Positions 26,177-34,783 are shown, counted from the stretch's first letter. The stretch is 64,000 bases of DNA from Methylobacterium sp. CB376 (GCF_029714205.1 NZ_CP121648.1:2994001-3058000), one strand, 5' to 3'. The notes: a model not told the origin generated them from the letters alone. Numbers and translations: made by a program.

Positions 26177-26362
26177 CTAGTGCACCACGCGCGCCGCGCT
26201 GGTGCGAAGTCGGTTGATCTCGTCCTTGAGGTGCAGCTTGCGTCGCTTGAGCTCGACCACCCGGAGGTCGTCGGTCGAGGGATGGGAGATCGCGTCCTGG
26301 ATTTCGCGCTCGAGCGCCTCGTGCTTGCGCTCGAGTTCGGACAGATGCGTCTGCAGCGACAT
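26177..26362 (-). CDS. YdcH/DUF465 family small protein
   Basis: 61 residues, almost wholly helical: MSLQTHLSELERKHEALERE followed by a heptad-like HPSTDDLRVVELKRRKLHLKDEI stretch. This is the DUF465/YdcH pattern, with the conserved 'LK+rKL.lKDei' near the C-terminus. Function unknown; members are small cytoplasmic coiled coils. The ATG at 26362 follows CAGGAGGACTC; the longer open frame upstream is not conserved. A second family member lies 330 bp away on the opposite strand. Confidence 0.85.
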   Translation of the reverse strand: MSLQTHLSELERKHEALEREIQDAISHPSTDDLRVVELKRRKLHLKDEINRLRTSAARVVH

Positions 26363-26691
26363 CGGCTGAGTCCTCCTGTCATGGTTGCGACATAAGCAGA
26401 TTGCCACAGGCCGGGGCGCCTGTCGAAGGCATTCGTCGCTGCACTGCACGGTGACGCCGCGGCGACGACAGGACGACACTCGCGGCAGCACGGCGGTTCA
26501 GCGTTGCCCGCCATCCCGGAAGCGTTGCCGTTGCGGCGTTTCGACGATGCCGCCGGGGCGCGCCGGGCGAGGATTCCGCTACGACACGACGCAGGGAGAA
26601 CGGGCCGGACGCCCGCGCGGCGGGGCCAGCCCCCCAACCTCCGCCTTGCTGGAATCGGCGGCCTGGCGCATCCTCCGCGCAGGGCGTCGGG
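26363..26691. promoter_or_regulatory. Divergent intergenic region between two YdcH-like genes
   Basis: About 330 bp between divergent genes encoding related small proteins, so both promoters are expected here. A relatively AT-rich patch GTTGCGACATAAGCAGATTG (26384-26403) lies 20-40 bp upstream of the minus-strand gene. No gene or repeat was recognised. Confidence 0.4.
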
Positions 26692-26919
26692 ATGGACGAT
26701 ATGGCGTTCGAGTTGAGTGCGGAATCGGCGGCCGAGTACGAGGCGGAGCTGGCGCGCCTGCGCGAGGAGCACCGCGACCTCGACGACGCGATCGAGGCGC
26801 TGATGCAGCTCGCGAGCGGGGACCGGCTGCAGGTCCAGCGGCTCAAGAAGCGCAAGCTCGCCCTGCGGGACCGGATCAGCTTCCTGGAGGACCAGCTCAC
26901 CCCGGACATCATCGCCTGA
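26692..26919 (+). CDS. YdcH/DUF465 family small protein, second copy
   Basis: 75 residues: an N-terminal helix with AEYEAELARLREEHRDLDDA, then a short break and QVQRLKKRKLALRDRISFLEDQL, the conserved DUF465 end. It is a likely paralogue of the divergent 61-residue protein. Predicted antiparallel coiled coil; no known activity. An ATG at 26701 (Met4) is an alternative start. Confidence 0.85.
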   Translation: MDDMAFELSAESAAEYEAELARLREEHRDLDDAIEALMQLASGDRLQVQRLKKRKLALRDRISFLEDQLTPDIIA

Positions 26920-26989
26920 GGGCGGCCGGCCCGACCATCGTGCGGTTGCGGCGCGCCGCCCGGGCCGCTAGTGCGGGGAGAGGGCCCGG

Positions 26990-27116
26990 CATCGCGGGGC
27001 GGTTCCGTTCCGGGATCCGAACCATCGGTTCGGCACCCGGATCCTCGACCCGCGCGGCGCCCGAGCGAAGCCGATTTCCGCATTGCGGGGCAATCGACCG
27101 GAAATCGTACGGGAGG
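26990..27116. repeat. Mosaic intergenic repeat, copy 5 (diverged)
   Basis: A diverged copy: an imperfect palindrome around CGGGATCCGAACC / GGTTCGGCACCCGGATCC (27014-27046) followed by module B (ACCCGCGCGGCGCCCGAGCG...GCAATCGACCGGAAATCG, 27049-27108). It lies directly upstream of purE, so the purE promoter must be inside or upstream of it. Confidence 0.55.
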
Positions 27117-27126
27117 GCGTGAGAGC

Positions 27127-27624
27127 ATGGCGGCATCGCCCGCGGTCGCGGTCATCATGGGCAGCCAGTCGGACTGGGCCACGATGCGGCACGCCGCCGA
27201 GACCCTCGACGCCCTCGGGATCGCCTACGACGCCCGCATCGTCTCCGCGCATCGCACGCCCGAGCGCATGGTCGCCTTCGCCAAGGGCGCCAGGGCGGCG
27301 GGATTCCAGGTGGTGATCGCGGGGGCGGGCGGCGCGGCGCACCTGCCCGGCATGGTGGCGTCGCTGACGCCGCTGCCGGTCCTCGGCGTGCCCGTGGAGT
27401 CCAAGGCGCTCTCGGGCCAGGACAGCCTGCTGTCGATCGTGCAGATGCCGGCCGGCATCCCGGTCGGCACGCTCGCGATCGGCCGGGCCGGCGCCGTCAA
27501 CGCCGCGCTCCTCGCGGCCGCCATCCTCGCCCTCTCGGATCCCGACCTCGCCGCCCGGCTCGACGCGTGGCGCGCCCGCCAGAGCGGGGCGGTGGCCGAG
27601 CGCCCGGATTCCTCCGCCCCGTGA
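27127..27624 (+). CDS. purE: N5-carboxyaminoimidazole ribonucleotide mutase
   Basis: 165 residues, class I Pur[15 protein letters not shown] is the phosphate-binding SDW motif, [12 protein letters not shown] holds the catalytic His, and [15 protein letters not shown] the glycine-rich active-site loop. It moves the carboxyl group of N5-CAIR to give CAIR in purine synthesis. GGGAGGGCGTGAGAGC precedes the ATG. purK follows: its possible GTG start at 27621 overlaps the purE stop, so the two are one operon. Confidence 0.95.
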   Translation: MAASPAVAVIMGSQSDWATMRHAAETLDALGIAYDARIVSAHRTPERMVAFAKGARAAGFQVVIAGAGGAAHLPGMVASLTPLPVLGVPVESKALSGQDSLLSIVQMPAGIPVGTLAIGRAGAVNAALLAAAILALSDPDLAARLDAWRARQSGAVAERPDSSAP

Positions 27625-27647
27625 GTGCCGAGACCAGCGACCCGCCC

Positions 27648-28757
27648 ATGACTCAGCCCACCCCGCTCGCCCCCGGCCGCACCGTCGGCATCGTCGGCGG
27701 CGGCCAGCTCGGCCGCATGATCGCGCTCGCCGCGGCGGCCTACGGCCTCAAGGTCCACGTCTACGCGCCGGACGACGACAGCCCGGCCTTCGACGTCGCC
27801 GCCGCCCGCACGGTGGCGGCCTACGAGGACGAGGCGGCCCTCGCCGCCTTCGCGGCGGCAGTCGACGTCGTCACCTACGAGTTCGAGAACGTCCCGCGCC
27901 GGACCGCCGAGATCCTGTCCGCCGCCAAGCCCCTGCACCCGAGCGCCGCGGCGCTCGCCACCACCCAGGACCGGCTGGCGGAGAAGAGCTTCGTGGCGGG
28001 GCTGGGCATCCCCACCGCCCCGTTCCGGGCCGTCGACGACGCGGCGGGCCTCGCCGAGGCGGTGGCCGCGCTCGGGCTGCCCGCCGTGCTCAAGACCCGC
28101 CGCTTCGGCTACGACGGCAAGGGTCAGCGCATGCTGCGCCCGGATGCGCCGCTCGACGCCGAGGCGGTGATGGCGTCGCTCGGCCACCAGCCCTGCATCC
28201 TGGAGGGCTTCGTGCCCTTCGAGAGCGAGGTCTCGGTGGTGGCGGCCCGGGCCGGGGACGGCACCTTCTCGGCCTACGATCCCTGCGGCAACGAGCACCG
28301 CGACCACATCCTCGACCGCACCCTGGTGCCGGCGCCCGGGATGGACCCGGAGAGCTGCGAGGAGGCGCTCGGCATCGCCCGCCGGATCGCCGAGGCGCTC
28401 GGCTACGTCGGCGTGCTCGCGGTCGAGATGTTCCTGGTCCGGGGCGGCGACGGCCGCGCCCACGTCGTCGTCAACGAGATCGCCCCGCGGGTGCACAATT
28501 CCGGGCACTGGACCATCGAGGGCGCGCTGACCTCGCAATTCGCCCAGCACGTGCGGGCGATCTGCGGCTGGCCCCTCGGCGCCACCGGGCGGGTCGGCGG
28601 CGCCGCCGTCGAGATGCGCAACCTGGTCGGGCCGGCGGTCGAGGCGTGGCGCCAGATCCTCGCCGAGCCCGGCAGCCACCTCCACCTCTACGGCAAGGGC
28701 AAGGCCCGCCCCGGCCGCAAGATGGGCCACGTGACGCGCCTGCTGCCGCCGGCCTGA
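27648..28757 (+). CDS. purK: N5-carboxyaminoimidazole ribonucleotide synthase
   Basis: 369 residues, an ATP-grasp enzyme that uses bicarbonate and ATP to carboxylate AIR. GIVGGGQLGRMIALAA is the N-terminal nucleotide-like loop, KTRRFGYDGKGQ the ATP lysine region, and VVNEIAPRVHNSGHWT the metal-binding block typical of PurK. ATG 27648 is chosen; GTG 27621 in the same frame would give GTGA overlap with purE and nine extra residues, and could be used for coupling. Product goes directly to PurE. Confidence 0.95.
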   Translation: MTQPTPLAPGRTVGIVGGGQLGRMIALAAAAYGLKVHVYAPDDDSPAFDVAAARTVAAYEDEAALAAFAAAVDVVTYEFENVPRRTAEILSAAKPLHPSAAALATTQDRLAEKSFVAGLGIPTAPFRAVDDAAGLAEAVAALGLPAVLKTRRFGYDGKGQRMLRPDAPLDAEAVMASLGHQPCILEGFVPFESEVSVVAARAGDGTFSAYDPCGNEHRDHILDRTLVPAPGMDPESCEEALGIARRIAEALGYVGVLAVEMFLVRGGDGRAHVVVNEIAPRVHNSGHWTIEGALTSQFAQHVRAICGWPLGATGRVGGAAVEMRNLVGPAVEAWRQILAEPGSHLHLYGKGKARPGRKMGHVTRLLPPA

Positions 28758-28769
28758 CGGCGGCAGCAG
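28740..28769. terminator. Terminator hairpin spanning the purK stop codon
   Basis: CTGCTGCCGCC (28740-28750) and GGCGGCAGCAG (28759-28769) form a perfect 11-bp stem with an 8-nt loop that contains the purK TGA. It sits between convergent purK and the serine hydrolase gene ending at 28780, so it may stop transcription from both sides. There is no T tract. Confidence 0.6.
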
Positions 28770-28779
28770 GCGCGCCGCC

Positions 28780-30141
28780 TCAATCCGCGATCGCGGCGTA
28801 GACCAGCTGCTTGAACGCGCGCCGGTAGAAGGCCCGGCTCGGGCCCGGCGCCTGGGTCATGATCACCACCGCGAGATCCTCCCTGGGATCGACCCAGAAG
28901 AAGGTGCCGGCGTAGCCCGCCCATATGAACTCCCCGGCCGAGCCCGGCACCCCGGCGATCCCCGCCTCCTTGCGCACCATGAAGCCGAGCCCGAACGTGT
29001 AGCCGGGCACGCCCATCAGCAGGTCGCCCGGCGTGGCGACGGGCCGGATGCGCTCGCCGAGATGGTCGGAGGTCATCAGCTCGACGCTCTTGCGGCTGAG
29101 GATCCGCGTGCCGGCGAGGCGGCCGCCGTCGAGCATGGCCTGCGCGAAGCGCAGGTAATCCGCCGCCGTGCCGTAGCCGCCGGCCCCGCCCGAATCGTTC
29201 CGCGGCACCGCGCCGTCGATGAGCCGGTTGGGCGCCCCGGTGGCCGGGTCGGTGGCGAGCGGCAGCGCGATCCGGCCCGCCTTCTCGGGCGGGACCGAGA
29301 AGCCGGTCTCGGTCATGCCGAGGGGCCGGAACAGGCGCTCCTCCAGGAAGGCGCCGAGCCGCTTGCCGGAGACCTTCTCGATCACGCGGCCGAGCACGTC
29401 GACCGCGAGGCTGTACTGCCAGACCGTGCCGGGCTGGTAGGCGAGCGGGGCGGCGGCGATGCGGCTCGTGAATTCCTCGGGCGTGAGGTCGGTGGTGTTG
29501 TAGTCGAAATCCGGCTTGTACAGGCCGGCTTTGACGTAGGCGGCCTTGACCAGCGGGTTGGTGGTGATCTCCCCGTAGGCGAGCCCGGCCGTGTGGCGCA
29601 GCAGATCCTGCACGGTCGGCGCGCGCTCGGCCGGCACGAGGTCGTAGGCCACCTCGCCGAGGGCGTTCGGCTTCTGGACCGCGACCTTCAGGTCCTTGAA
29701 GTCCGGCAGGTGCTTGGCGACCGGGTCGGTCAGCTGGAGCGCCCCGTCCTCCACCAGCATCATCGCCCCGACCGAGACCAGCGGCTTCGTCATCGAGTAG
29801 ATGCGGAAGATCGCGTCCTTGGCGAGGGGCTCCCCGGCCGGCCGGTCGCGGAAGCCGAAACTCTCCGCGAAGGCAAGGCGCCCGTGCCGGGCGATCATCA
29901 CGACCGCGCCCGGGAGCCGGCCGGCCGCGACCTCGGCCTCGATCACCCGCCCGATTCCCTTCAGGCGCTCCGAGGAGAGCCCGACCTCCTCCGGACTGGC
30001 CGGCGCGAGGACGTCTCCGCCGCGCCGCGCCGCGGGGGCCTCGGCCAGGACGGGCCCGGCGAATCCCAGCAGCAGGGCCGTCATCCCGGCCAGCATCGTC
30101 CGCCGCAGGCCCCCGCGGGGCCCGCGCTCCGTCTCCCTCAT
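28780..30141 (-). CDS. Class C beta-lactamase-like serine hydrolase / esterase
   Basis: 453 residues. A signal peptide (MLAGMTALLLGFAGPVLAEA, about 16-34) sends it to the periplasm. The SxxK nucleophile is S116-M-T-K119 in FRIYSMTKPLVS, and the second motif is WQYSLAVDVLGRV, where the Tyr-Ser pair replaces the YxN of true AmpC enzymes; this is the EstB-type esterase arrangement. GLPGAVVMIARHG-like and FGFRDRPAGEPL segments are family-typical. It probably cleaves short-chain esters or a peptidoglycan-like peptide rather than acting as a resistance enzyme. GGGAGGATGCG precedes the ATG. Convergent with purK. Confidence 0.8.
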   Translation of the reverse strand: MRETERGPRGGLRRTMLAGMTALLLGFAGPVLAEAPAARRGGDVLAPASPEEVGLSSERLKGIGRVIEAEVAAGRLPGAVVMIARHGRLAFAESFGFRDRPAGEPLAKDAIFRIYSMTKPLVSVGAMMLVEDGALQLTDPVAKHLPDFKDLKVAVQKPNALGEVAYDLVPAERAPTVQDLLRHTAGLAYGEITTNPLVKAAYVKAGLYKPDFDYNTTDLTPEEFTSRIAAAPLAYQPGTVWQYSLAVDVLGRVIEKVSGKRLGAFLEERLFRPLGMTETGFSVPPEKAGRIALPLATDPATGAPNRLIDGAVPRNDSGGAGGYGTAADYLRFAQAMLDGGRLAGTRILSRKSVELMTSDHLGERIRPVATPGDLLMGVPGYTFGLGFMVRKEAGIAGVPGSAGEFIWAGYAGTFFWVDPREDLAVVIMTQAPGPSRAFYRRAFKQLVYAAIAD

Positions 30142-30723
30142 CGCATCCTCCCTCGTCCGCGGGCCTCTGTCGGACCCGGGTGCAGCACTCTAAGCGCAAA
30201 CGCCCCCAGGATGCTGACGCATCGGGGCGTTGACCATCCCGGATTGTCGACACCAAGCCAAAGGCTTGGCGAGACGGCTTGGCGGGACGGCTTGGCGAAA
30301 AGGCTTGGCGACGATCCGAGAACGGAACCAGCGGTCACGAGAAATCACCGCCGGGATAAGCGCAAACGCCCGACGGGATTCCGCTCAGAGTCGCGATCCC
30401 GCGTCACTTCCGCCGCCGAAGCGGTCATCGCTTCGGCGAAGGATATGGCGAGGCCGTCCCGGCGAGGCGCGGGCGGCAGCCGCGCGCCGCCTGCGGCGCC
30501 GGCGCCACAGAGGGCGCCTCCCCGCACCGTCCGGCCCGGCGCACCCGGCCGCAGCCACACCTTCGCCACATCGGCCCTGTGAAGCGGGGCCACGCGGACG
30601 CTTAAGGCGGCATTCACCGCGATCCCCGACGGTCCATTCCGGACGGGATCACGCGGGTGCCGCGATCCGATGGGGTGACAGACCGCGCGGCCAGGGCTTG
30701 CGCCGCCGCTGGGGGACGAGGGG
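30142..30723. other. Structured divergent intergenic region
   Basis: About 580 bp without a recognisable gene. It holds: a 15-bp direct repeat TAAGCGCAAACGCCC at 30191-30205 and 30357-30371; a perfect hairpin CCAAGCC-AAA-GGCTTGG at 30253-30269; four tandem 13-bp units around GGCTTGGCG (30261-30312); and a perfect 10-bp stem CGCCGAAGCG-GTCAT-CGCTTCGGCG at 30414-30438. Promoters for the serine hydrolase and the TPR lipoprotein should be at its two ends. Confidence 0.6.
30261..30312. repeat. Four 13-bp tandem units
   Basis: Units AAGGCTTGGCGAG, ACGGCTTGGCGGG, ACGGCTTGGCGAA and AAGGCTTGGCGAC run head to tail. The shared core GCTTGGCG also forms the core of the 18-bp repeat at 47607-47804. Confidence 0.85.
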
Positions 30724-31602
30724 ATGAAGGCTGTGATCGTGCTGCGCCGGACGAAGCCGGCGGCCGTGCTCGGAGCGACCGCCCTCGCGGCGTTGCAGCT
30801 CGCCGGCTGCGACACCGTCAGCCGCGCCACCGCGACGCGGCAATTCGCCGTGCTGGAGACCGACAAGACCGGCGCGGCCGACGTGAACATCGCCTCGCTC
30901 ACGGACGTGATCCAGCGCAACCCGAGCGATCCGGCCGCCTACAACACCCGCGGCGCCGCCTATGCCCGGGCGGGCAATTACGGCGAGGCGATCGCGGACT
31001 TCACCAAGGCGGTGCAGCTCGATCCGAATTCCGCCTCGGCCTACAGCAACCGGGCGCTGGCCTACCGTCAGTCGGGCCGCAACGACGCCGCGCTGCAGGA
31101 CTTCACGCGCGCCCTCACGGCCGATCCGAACTACAGCGCGGCCTATATCGGGCGGGCGAACCTGCAGCGGGCGATGGGCAATTACGAGGCGGCCTACTCG
31201 GACCTGAGCCAGGCGATCCGCCTCACGCCCGAATCGGCGGAGGCCTACCACGCCCGCGGCCTGGTGCGGCAGGCGCAGGGCCAGCACCGGGCGGCGATCG
31301 GCGATTTCGACGCCGCGATCGACCGCAACCCCTTCGTGAGCGCCCCCTACGCGGCCCGCGGCCAGAGCCTGATCGCCACGAACCAGTACGACAAGGCGAT
31401 CGAGGACTTCAACGCGGCCCTGAACGTGAACAACAAGGACGCGGATTCCTGGGCCTATCGCGGCGTCGCCTACGAGAAGTCGGGCCGTCGCCAGGAGGCG
31501 ATGGAGAGCTACCAGCGCGCCACGGCGATCGACCAGAACAACGCGGTCGCCCGCCAGGGGCTCGGGCGTGTGCAGGGCGGGATGGCCTCGCTGTTCCGGT
31601 GA
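30724..31602 (+). CDS. TPR-repeat lipoprotein
   Basis: 292 residues. The N-terminus is a lipoprotein signal (ATALAALQLAGC, lipidated Cys at about 29). From about residue 60 to the end there are six or seven tetratricopeptide repeats: AAYNTRGAAYARAGNYGEAI, SAYSNRALAYRQSGRNDAAL, AAYIGRANLQRAMGNYEAAY, EAYHARGLVRQAQGQHRAAI and so on, each followed by a D/N-P turn. It resembles NlpI-like outer-membrane adaptor lipoproteins that gather peptidoglycan enzymes, but no partner is next to it. Single-gene unit with the mosaic repeat after it. Confidence 0.85.
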   Translation: MKAVIVLRRTKPAAVLGATALAALQLAGCDTVSRATATRQFAVLETDKTGAADVNIASLTDVIQRNPSDPAAYNTRGAAYARAGNYGEAIADFTKAVQLDPNSASAYSNRALAYRQSGRNDAALQDFTRALTADPNYSAAYIGRANLQRAMGNYEAAYSDLSQAIRLTPESAEAYHARGLVRQAQGQHRAAIGDFDAAIDRNPFVSAPYAARGQSLIATNQYDKAIEDFNAALNVNNKDADSWAYRGVAYEKSGRRQEAMESYQRATAIDQNNAVARQGLGRVQGGMASLFR

Positions 31603-31720
31603 ACCGTCGCGCGCCGCTCCGGCCCGATCCGTGCGGCGCGCGCCGCGTCCCCGATGCGGATGTGGCGGCCGCCGCAGCGCGCCCGACATGCTGCGCCGAA
31701 AGCCCCGGCCGCTCACCGCC

Positions 31721-31845
31721 TCATCCGCCATCCGGTTGATGGCTTCGCCATCTCCCATGTCGGCCATGCGGATGTCGTCTTCGCTCAGGCGCCGCGCTCA
31801 GGCGCGTGATCCGGGAGCCGCTCCGATCAAGCGGATCCCGGATCA
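31721..31845. repeat. Mosaic intergenic repeat, copy 6
   Basis: Module B in minus orientation with the extra segment TTGATGGCTTCGCCATCTCC also found in copy 2, followed by the palindrome TGATCCGGGAGCCGCT...AGCGGATCCCGGATCA (31807-31845). The terminal TCA at 31843-31845 is the stop codon (TGA on the minus strand) of the GNAT gene. Confidence 0.7.
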
Positions 31846-32289
31846 CAGGATCTTCCGGTACTGGATGAAGCCCGAGCGGTCCGCCAGCGTGTCGTAGAGC
31901 GCGCGGGCCGTGATGTTGCCCTCCTGGGTCAGCCAGTAGACCCGGCTCGCCCCCGCCTCCCGCGCCTTCTCGTAGACGGCCTCGATCAGCGCGCGCCCGG
32001 CTCCGCGGCCGCGGGCCGCCTCCGCCGTGAACAGGTCCTGCAGGTAGCAGTAGGGTCCCACCGTCCAGGTCGAGCGGTGGAAGATGTAGTGCACGAGGCC
32101 GATCACCGCCCCGTCCGCCTCCGCCACCAGCCCGTGCATCGGCTCGGACGGATCGTGCAGGCGCGCCCAGGTCGTGTCGCAGACCTCGGGCGCGACGCTC
32201 CCGCCGTAGAAGCGCAGGTAGCCCTGCCAGAGGGGCTCCCAGACGGCCCGCTCGTCGGGCCGCAACGGCCGAACCAGAGGAGCCGTCAT
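31843..32289 (-). CDS. GNAT family N-acetyltransferase
   Basis: 148 residues. The acetyl-CoA loop is LQDLFTAEAARGRGAGRALIEAVYEKA (Q/RxxGxG/A type RGRGAG), preceded by a strand VIGLVHYIFHRST and followed by VYWLTQEGNITARALYDTLA, the usual last motif. Substrate unknown; the R-P-L-R-P-D-E start is common among small-molecule acetyltransferases. The ribosome site AGGAGG is at the very end of glpX, 8 bp before this start, so it is the last gene of the hom-glpX operon. Its stop is inside a repeat element. Confidence 0.85.
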   Translation of the reverse strand: MTAPLVRPLRPDERAVWEPLWQGYLRFYGGSVAPEVCDTTWARLHDPSEPMHGLVAEADGAVIGLVHYIFHRSTWTVGPYCYLQDLFTAEAARGRGAGRALIEAVYEKAREAGASRVYWLTQEGNITARALYDTLADRSGFIQYRKIL

Positions 32290-32297
32290 CGCGCCTC

Positions 32298-33296
32298 CTA
32301 CTTCAGGTGGAACTTGGTGAAGTCGCGGTGCTCCGCCTGGATGCGGCGCACCGTGCCCGTGTGGGATCGATAGACGATCGTGTCGGTCTGCACCACCTCC
32401 CGCCCGAAGCGGACGCCCTTGACCAGGGCGCCGTCGGTCACGCCGGTGAGCGCCACCACCACGTCGCCGCGGGCGAGATCCTCCAGGTCGTAGCGGCGGT
32501 TGGGATCCTGCACGCCCATCTTGGCGGCGCGGTCCCGCTTCTCCTGGGTGTCGAGGATCAGCCGCCCCTGCATCTGGCCGCCGATGCAGCGCAGGGCGCC
32601 GGCCGCCAGCACGCCCTCGGGGGCCGCGCCGATGCCGAGATAGATGTCGATCCCGGTCTCCTCCGGCATGGTCGTGAAGATCACGCCGGCCACGTCACCG
32701 TCCGAGATCAGGCGCACGCCGGCGCCCGTCCGGCGGATCGCCGCGATCAGGTCGGTGTGGCGCGGCCGGTCGAGGACGAGGGCGGTGATCTCCGAGGGCG
32801 GGACCCCCTTGGCCTTGGCGAGCGCCTGGATGTTGTCCTCGGGGCTCGCGTCGAGGTCGACCACGCCGCGCGGATAGCCGGGGCCGACCGCGATCTTGTG
32901 CATGTAGACGTCCGGCGCGGCCAGCAGCGTGCCGCCCTCCGCCATCGCCATCACGGCGACCGAGCCCGGCATGTCCTTGGCGCAGAGCGTGGTGCCCTCG
33001 AGGGGATCGACCGCGATGTCGACCTTCGGCCCCTGGCCGTTGCCGAGGGTCTCGCCGATGAACAGCATCGGGGCCTCGTCGCGCTCGCCCTCGCCGATCA
33101 CCACCGTGCCGGCGATCGGCAGGCGGTTCAGCTCGCGCCGCATCGCGTCGACGGCGGCTTGGTCGGCGGCCTTCTCGTTGCCCTGGCCGCGCAGGCGGGC
33201 GGCGGCGACGGCCGCGCGCTCCGTCACGCGCACCAGTTCGAGGGTGAGGATGCGCTCGATGATCGGGCTCGGGGCGGCCTTGGTGGCGTCCGACAT
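32298..33296 (-). CDS. glpX: Fructose-1,6-bisphosphatase class II
   Basis: 332 residues, the standard GlpX length. Conserved blocks: VVIGEGERDEAPMLFIGE, VDIAVDPLEGTTLCA with the metal-binding acidic residues, DVYMHKIAVGP, LISDGDVAGVI and GIGAAPEGVLAAGAL. It hydrolyses fructose-1,6-bisphosphate in gluconeogenesis and, where present, the Calvin cycle, and related enzymes also take sedoheptulose-1,7-bisphosphate. It starts 44 bp after hom, the arrangement common in alphaproteobacteria, although recJ, which often follows there, is replaced by an acetyltransferase gene. Confidence 0.95.
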   Translation of the reverse strand: MSDATKAAPSPIIERILTLELVRVTERAAVAAARLRGQGNEKAADQAAVDAMRRELNRLPIAGTVVIGEGERDEAPMLFIGETLGNGQGPKVDIAVDPLEGTTLCAKDMPGSVAVMAMAEGGTLLAAPDVYMHKIAVGPGYPRGVVDLDASPEDNIQALAKAKGVPPSEITALVLDRPRHTDLIAAIRRTGAGVRLISDGDVAGVIFTTMPEETGIDIYLGIGAAPEGVLAAGALRCIGGQMQGRLILDTQEKRDRAAKMGVQDPNRRYDLEDLARGDVVVALTGVTDGALVKGVRFGREVVQTDTIVYRSHTGTVRRIQAEHRDFTKFHLK

Positions 33297-33340
33297 GCGG
33301 TCAGGTTCCTCGTCAAACTCTGTCAGGGCGGCGCGGGCCG

Positions 33341-34663
33341 TCAGTCCCGCTCGATCCGGATGACCTGCGGCGGCTCCGAGAGGAAGCCGTCCGCCGCCAT
33401 CGCGTCGAGGCTGGCGCGGATCGCCGCCTCCGTCGCCGCGTAGGTGATGAGCACGAGCGGCACCGGCATGCCCGATCGCCCGTGCGGGTCCTGGGCGGCC
33501 GCGTTCTCGGAGCGGCGCTGCAGGATGCTCTCCAGCGAGATCTCGCGCTCGGCCATCCGGGCCGCCACGCCCGCCGCCACGCCCGGCCGGTCGTGCACGG
33601 TCAGGCGGATGTAGTAGCCGCCCTCGTGGCGCTGCATCTCGGCCCGGGGCGGGCGCACCAGCGAGCCGGCCGGGCGCCCGAAGGCCGGGACGATCCGGCC
33701 GGCGGCCACGTCGGCGATGTCGGCGACCACCGCCGAGGCGGTGGCGTCGCCCCCGGCGCCGGGACCGATCAGCGTCAATTCGCGCAGCGCGTCCGTGTCG
33801 ATCGTGACGGCGTTCGTCACGCCCATCACCTGCGCGATCGCCGAGGAGCGCGGCACCATGGTCGGGTGCACGCGCTGCTCGATGCCGGCCGGCGTCGCCT
33901 CGGCCACGCCCAGGAGCTTGATCCGGTAGCCGAGTTCCTCGGCCATGCGCAGGTCGAGGGGCGTGATCGCCGAGATGCCCTCGACCGAGATGCCCTCCGC
34001 GTCGATCTCGCTGCCGAAGGCGAGGCTGGTGAGCACGGCGAGCTTGTGGGCGGTGTCGAAGCCCTCGACGTCGAAGGTCGGGTCGGCCTCCGCGTAGCCG
34101 AGGGCCTGCGCGTCCTTCAGGCAGGCCTCGAAGGTCAGGCCCTCCAGCTCCATCCGGCTCAGGATGTAGTTGCAGGTGCCGTTCAGGATCCCGTAGACCC
34201 GCGAGATCGCGTTGCCGGACAGCGCCTCGCGCAGGGTCTTGACCACCGGGATGCCGCCGGCCGCCGAGGCCTCGAAGGCCAGCGCCGCGCCCGCCCGCTC
34301 GGCCGCCCGGGCGAGATCCGCGCCGTGGCGGGCGAGGAGCGCCTTGTTGGCGGTCACCACGTGCTTGCCGGCGGCGAGCGCCGCCTCGACGGTGGCGCGG
34401 GCCGCGCCCTCCGCCCCGCCGATCAGCTCGACCACGCAATCGACCTCGCCCGAGCGGGCGAGGGCCACGGGATCGTCGAACCACGCCACCTCCGCCAGGG
34501 AAAGGCCGCGGTCGCGGCCGCGGTCGCGGGCCGAGACGGCCGTCACGGTGATCGGGCGCCCGGACGCGGCCGTCAGCACCGCGGCGCGGCGCTCCAGCAT
34601 GCGCATGACGGCGGCGCCCACCGTGCCGAGGCCGGCGACGCCGAGGCGGAGGCTCTGAGTCAT
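33341..34663 (-). CDS. hom: Homoserine dehydrogenase
   Basis: 440 residues with the N-terminal NAD(P) domain (LGVAGLGTVGAAVMRM), the catalytic region (TANKALLARHG; GILNGTCNYILSRM; ADPTFDVEGFDTAHKLAVLT) and a C-terminal ACT domain (YIRLTVHDRPGVAAGVAARM) that would give feedback control by threonine or a related amino acid. It reduces aspartate semialdehyde to homoserine, the branch to threonine and methionine. ATG 34663 starts MTQSLRLGVAG; the ATG four codons upstream (34675) is possible. First gene of hom-glpX-GNAT. Confidence 0.95.
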   Translation of the reverse strand: MTQSLRLGVAGLGTVGAAVMRMLERRAAVLTAASGRPITVTAVSARDRGRDRGLSLAEVAWFDDPVALARSGEVDCVVELIGGAEGAARATVEAALAAGKHVVTANKALLARHGADLARAAERAGAALAFEASAAGGIPVVKTLREALSGNAISRVYGILNGTCNYILSRMELEGLTFEACLKDAQALGYAEADPTFDVEGFDTAHKLAVLTSLAFGSEIDAEGISVEGISAITPLDLRMAEELGYRIKLLGVAEATPAGIEQRVHPTMVPRSSAIAQVMGVTNAVTIDTDALRELTLIGPGAGGDATASAVVADIADVAAGRIVPAFGRPAGSLVRPPRAEMQRHEGGYYIRLTVHDRPGVAAGVAARMAEREISLESILQRRSENAAAQDPHGRSGMPVPLVLITYAATEAAIRASLDAMAADGFLSEPPQVIRIERD

Positions 34664-34783
34664 GCGCGCATCCAACGACCTTCGCGGCGCCCGAAGCGCG
34701 GCCTCAGGCAGACGCGGACCTTCTGCAACGATTTCCGGGCCCGTGCAAGGAAGCGCGGGCCGGCCTTTCCCGAGCGGACGGGA

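Noticed and set aside
28780..30141. Beta-lactam resistance gene (AmpC)
   Set aside because: The second active-site motif is YSL rather than YxN, matching esterase-type relatives; resistance is not supported.
30261..30312. CRISPR or iteron array
   Set aside because: Units of 13 bp without spacers and only four copies; no replication gene nearby.
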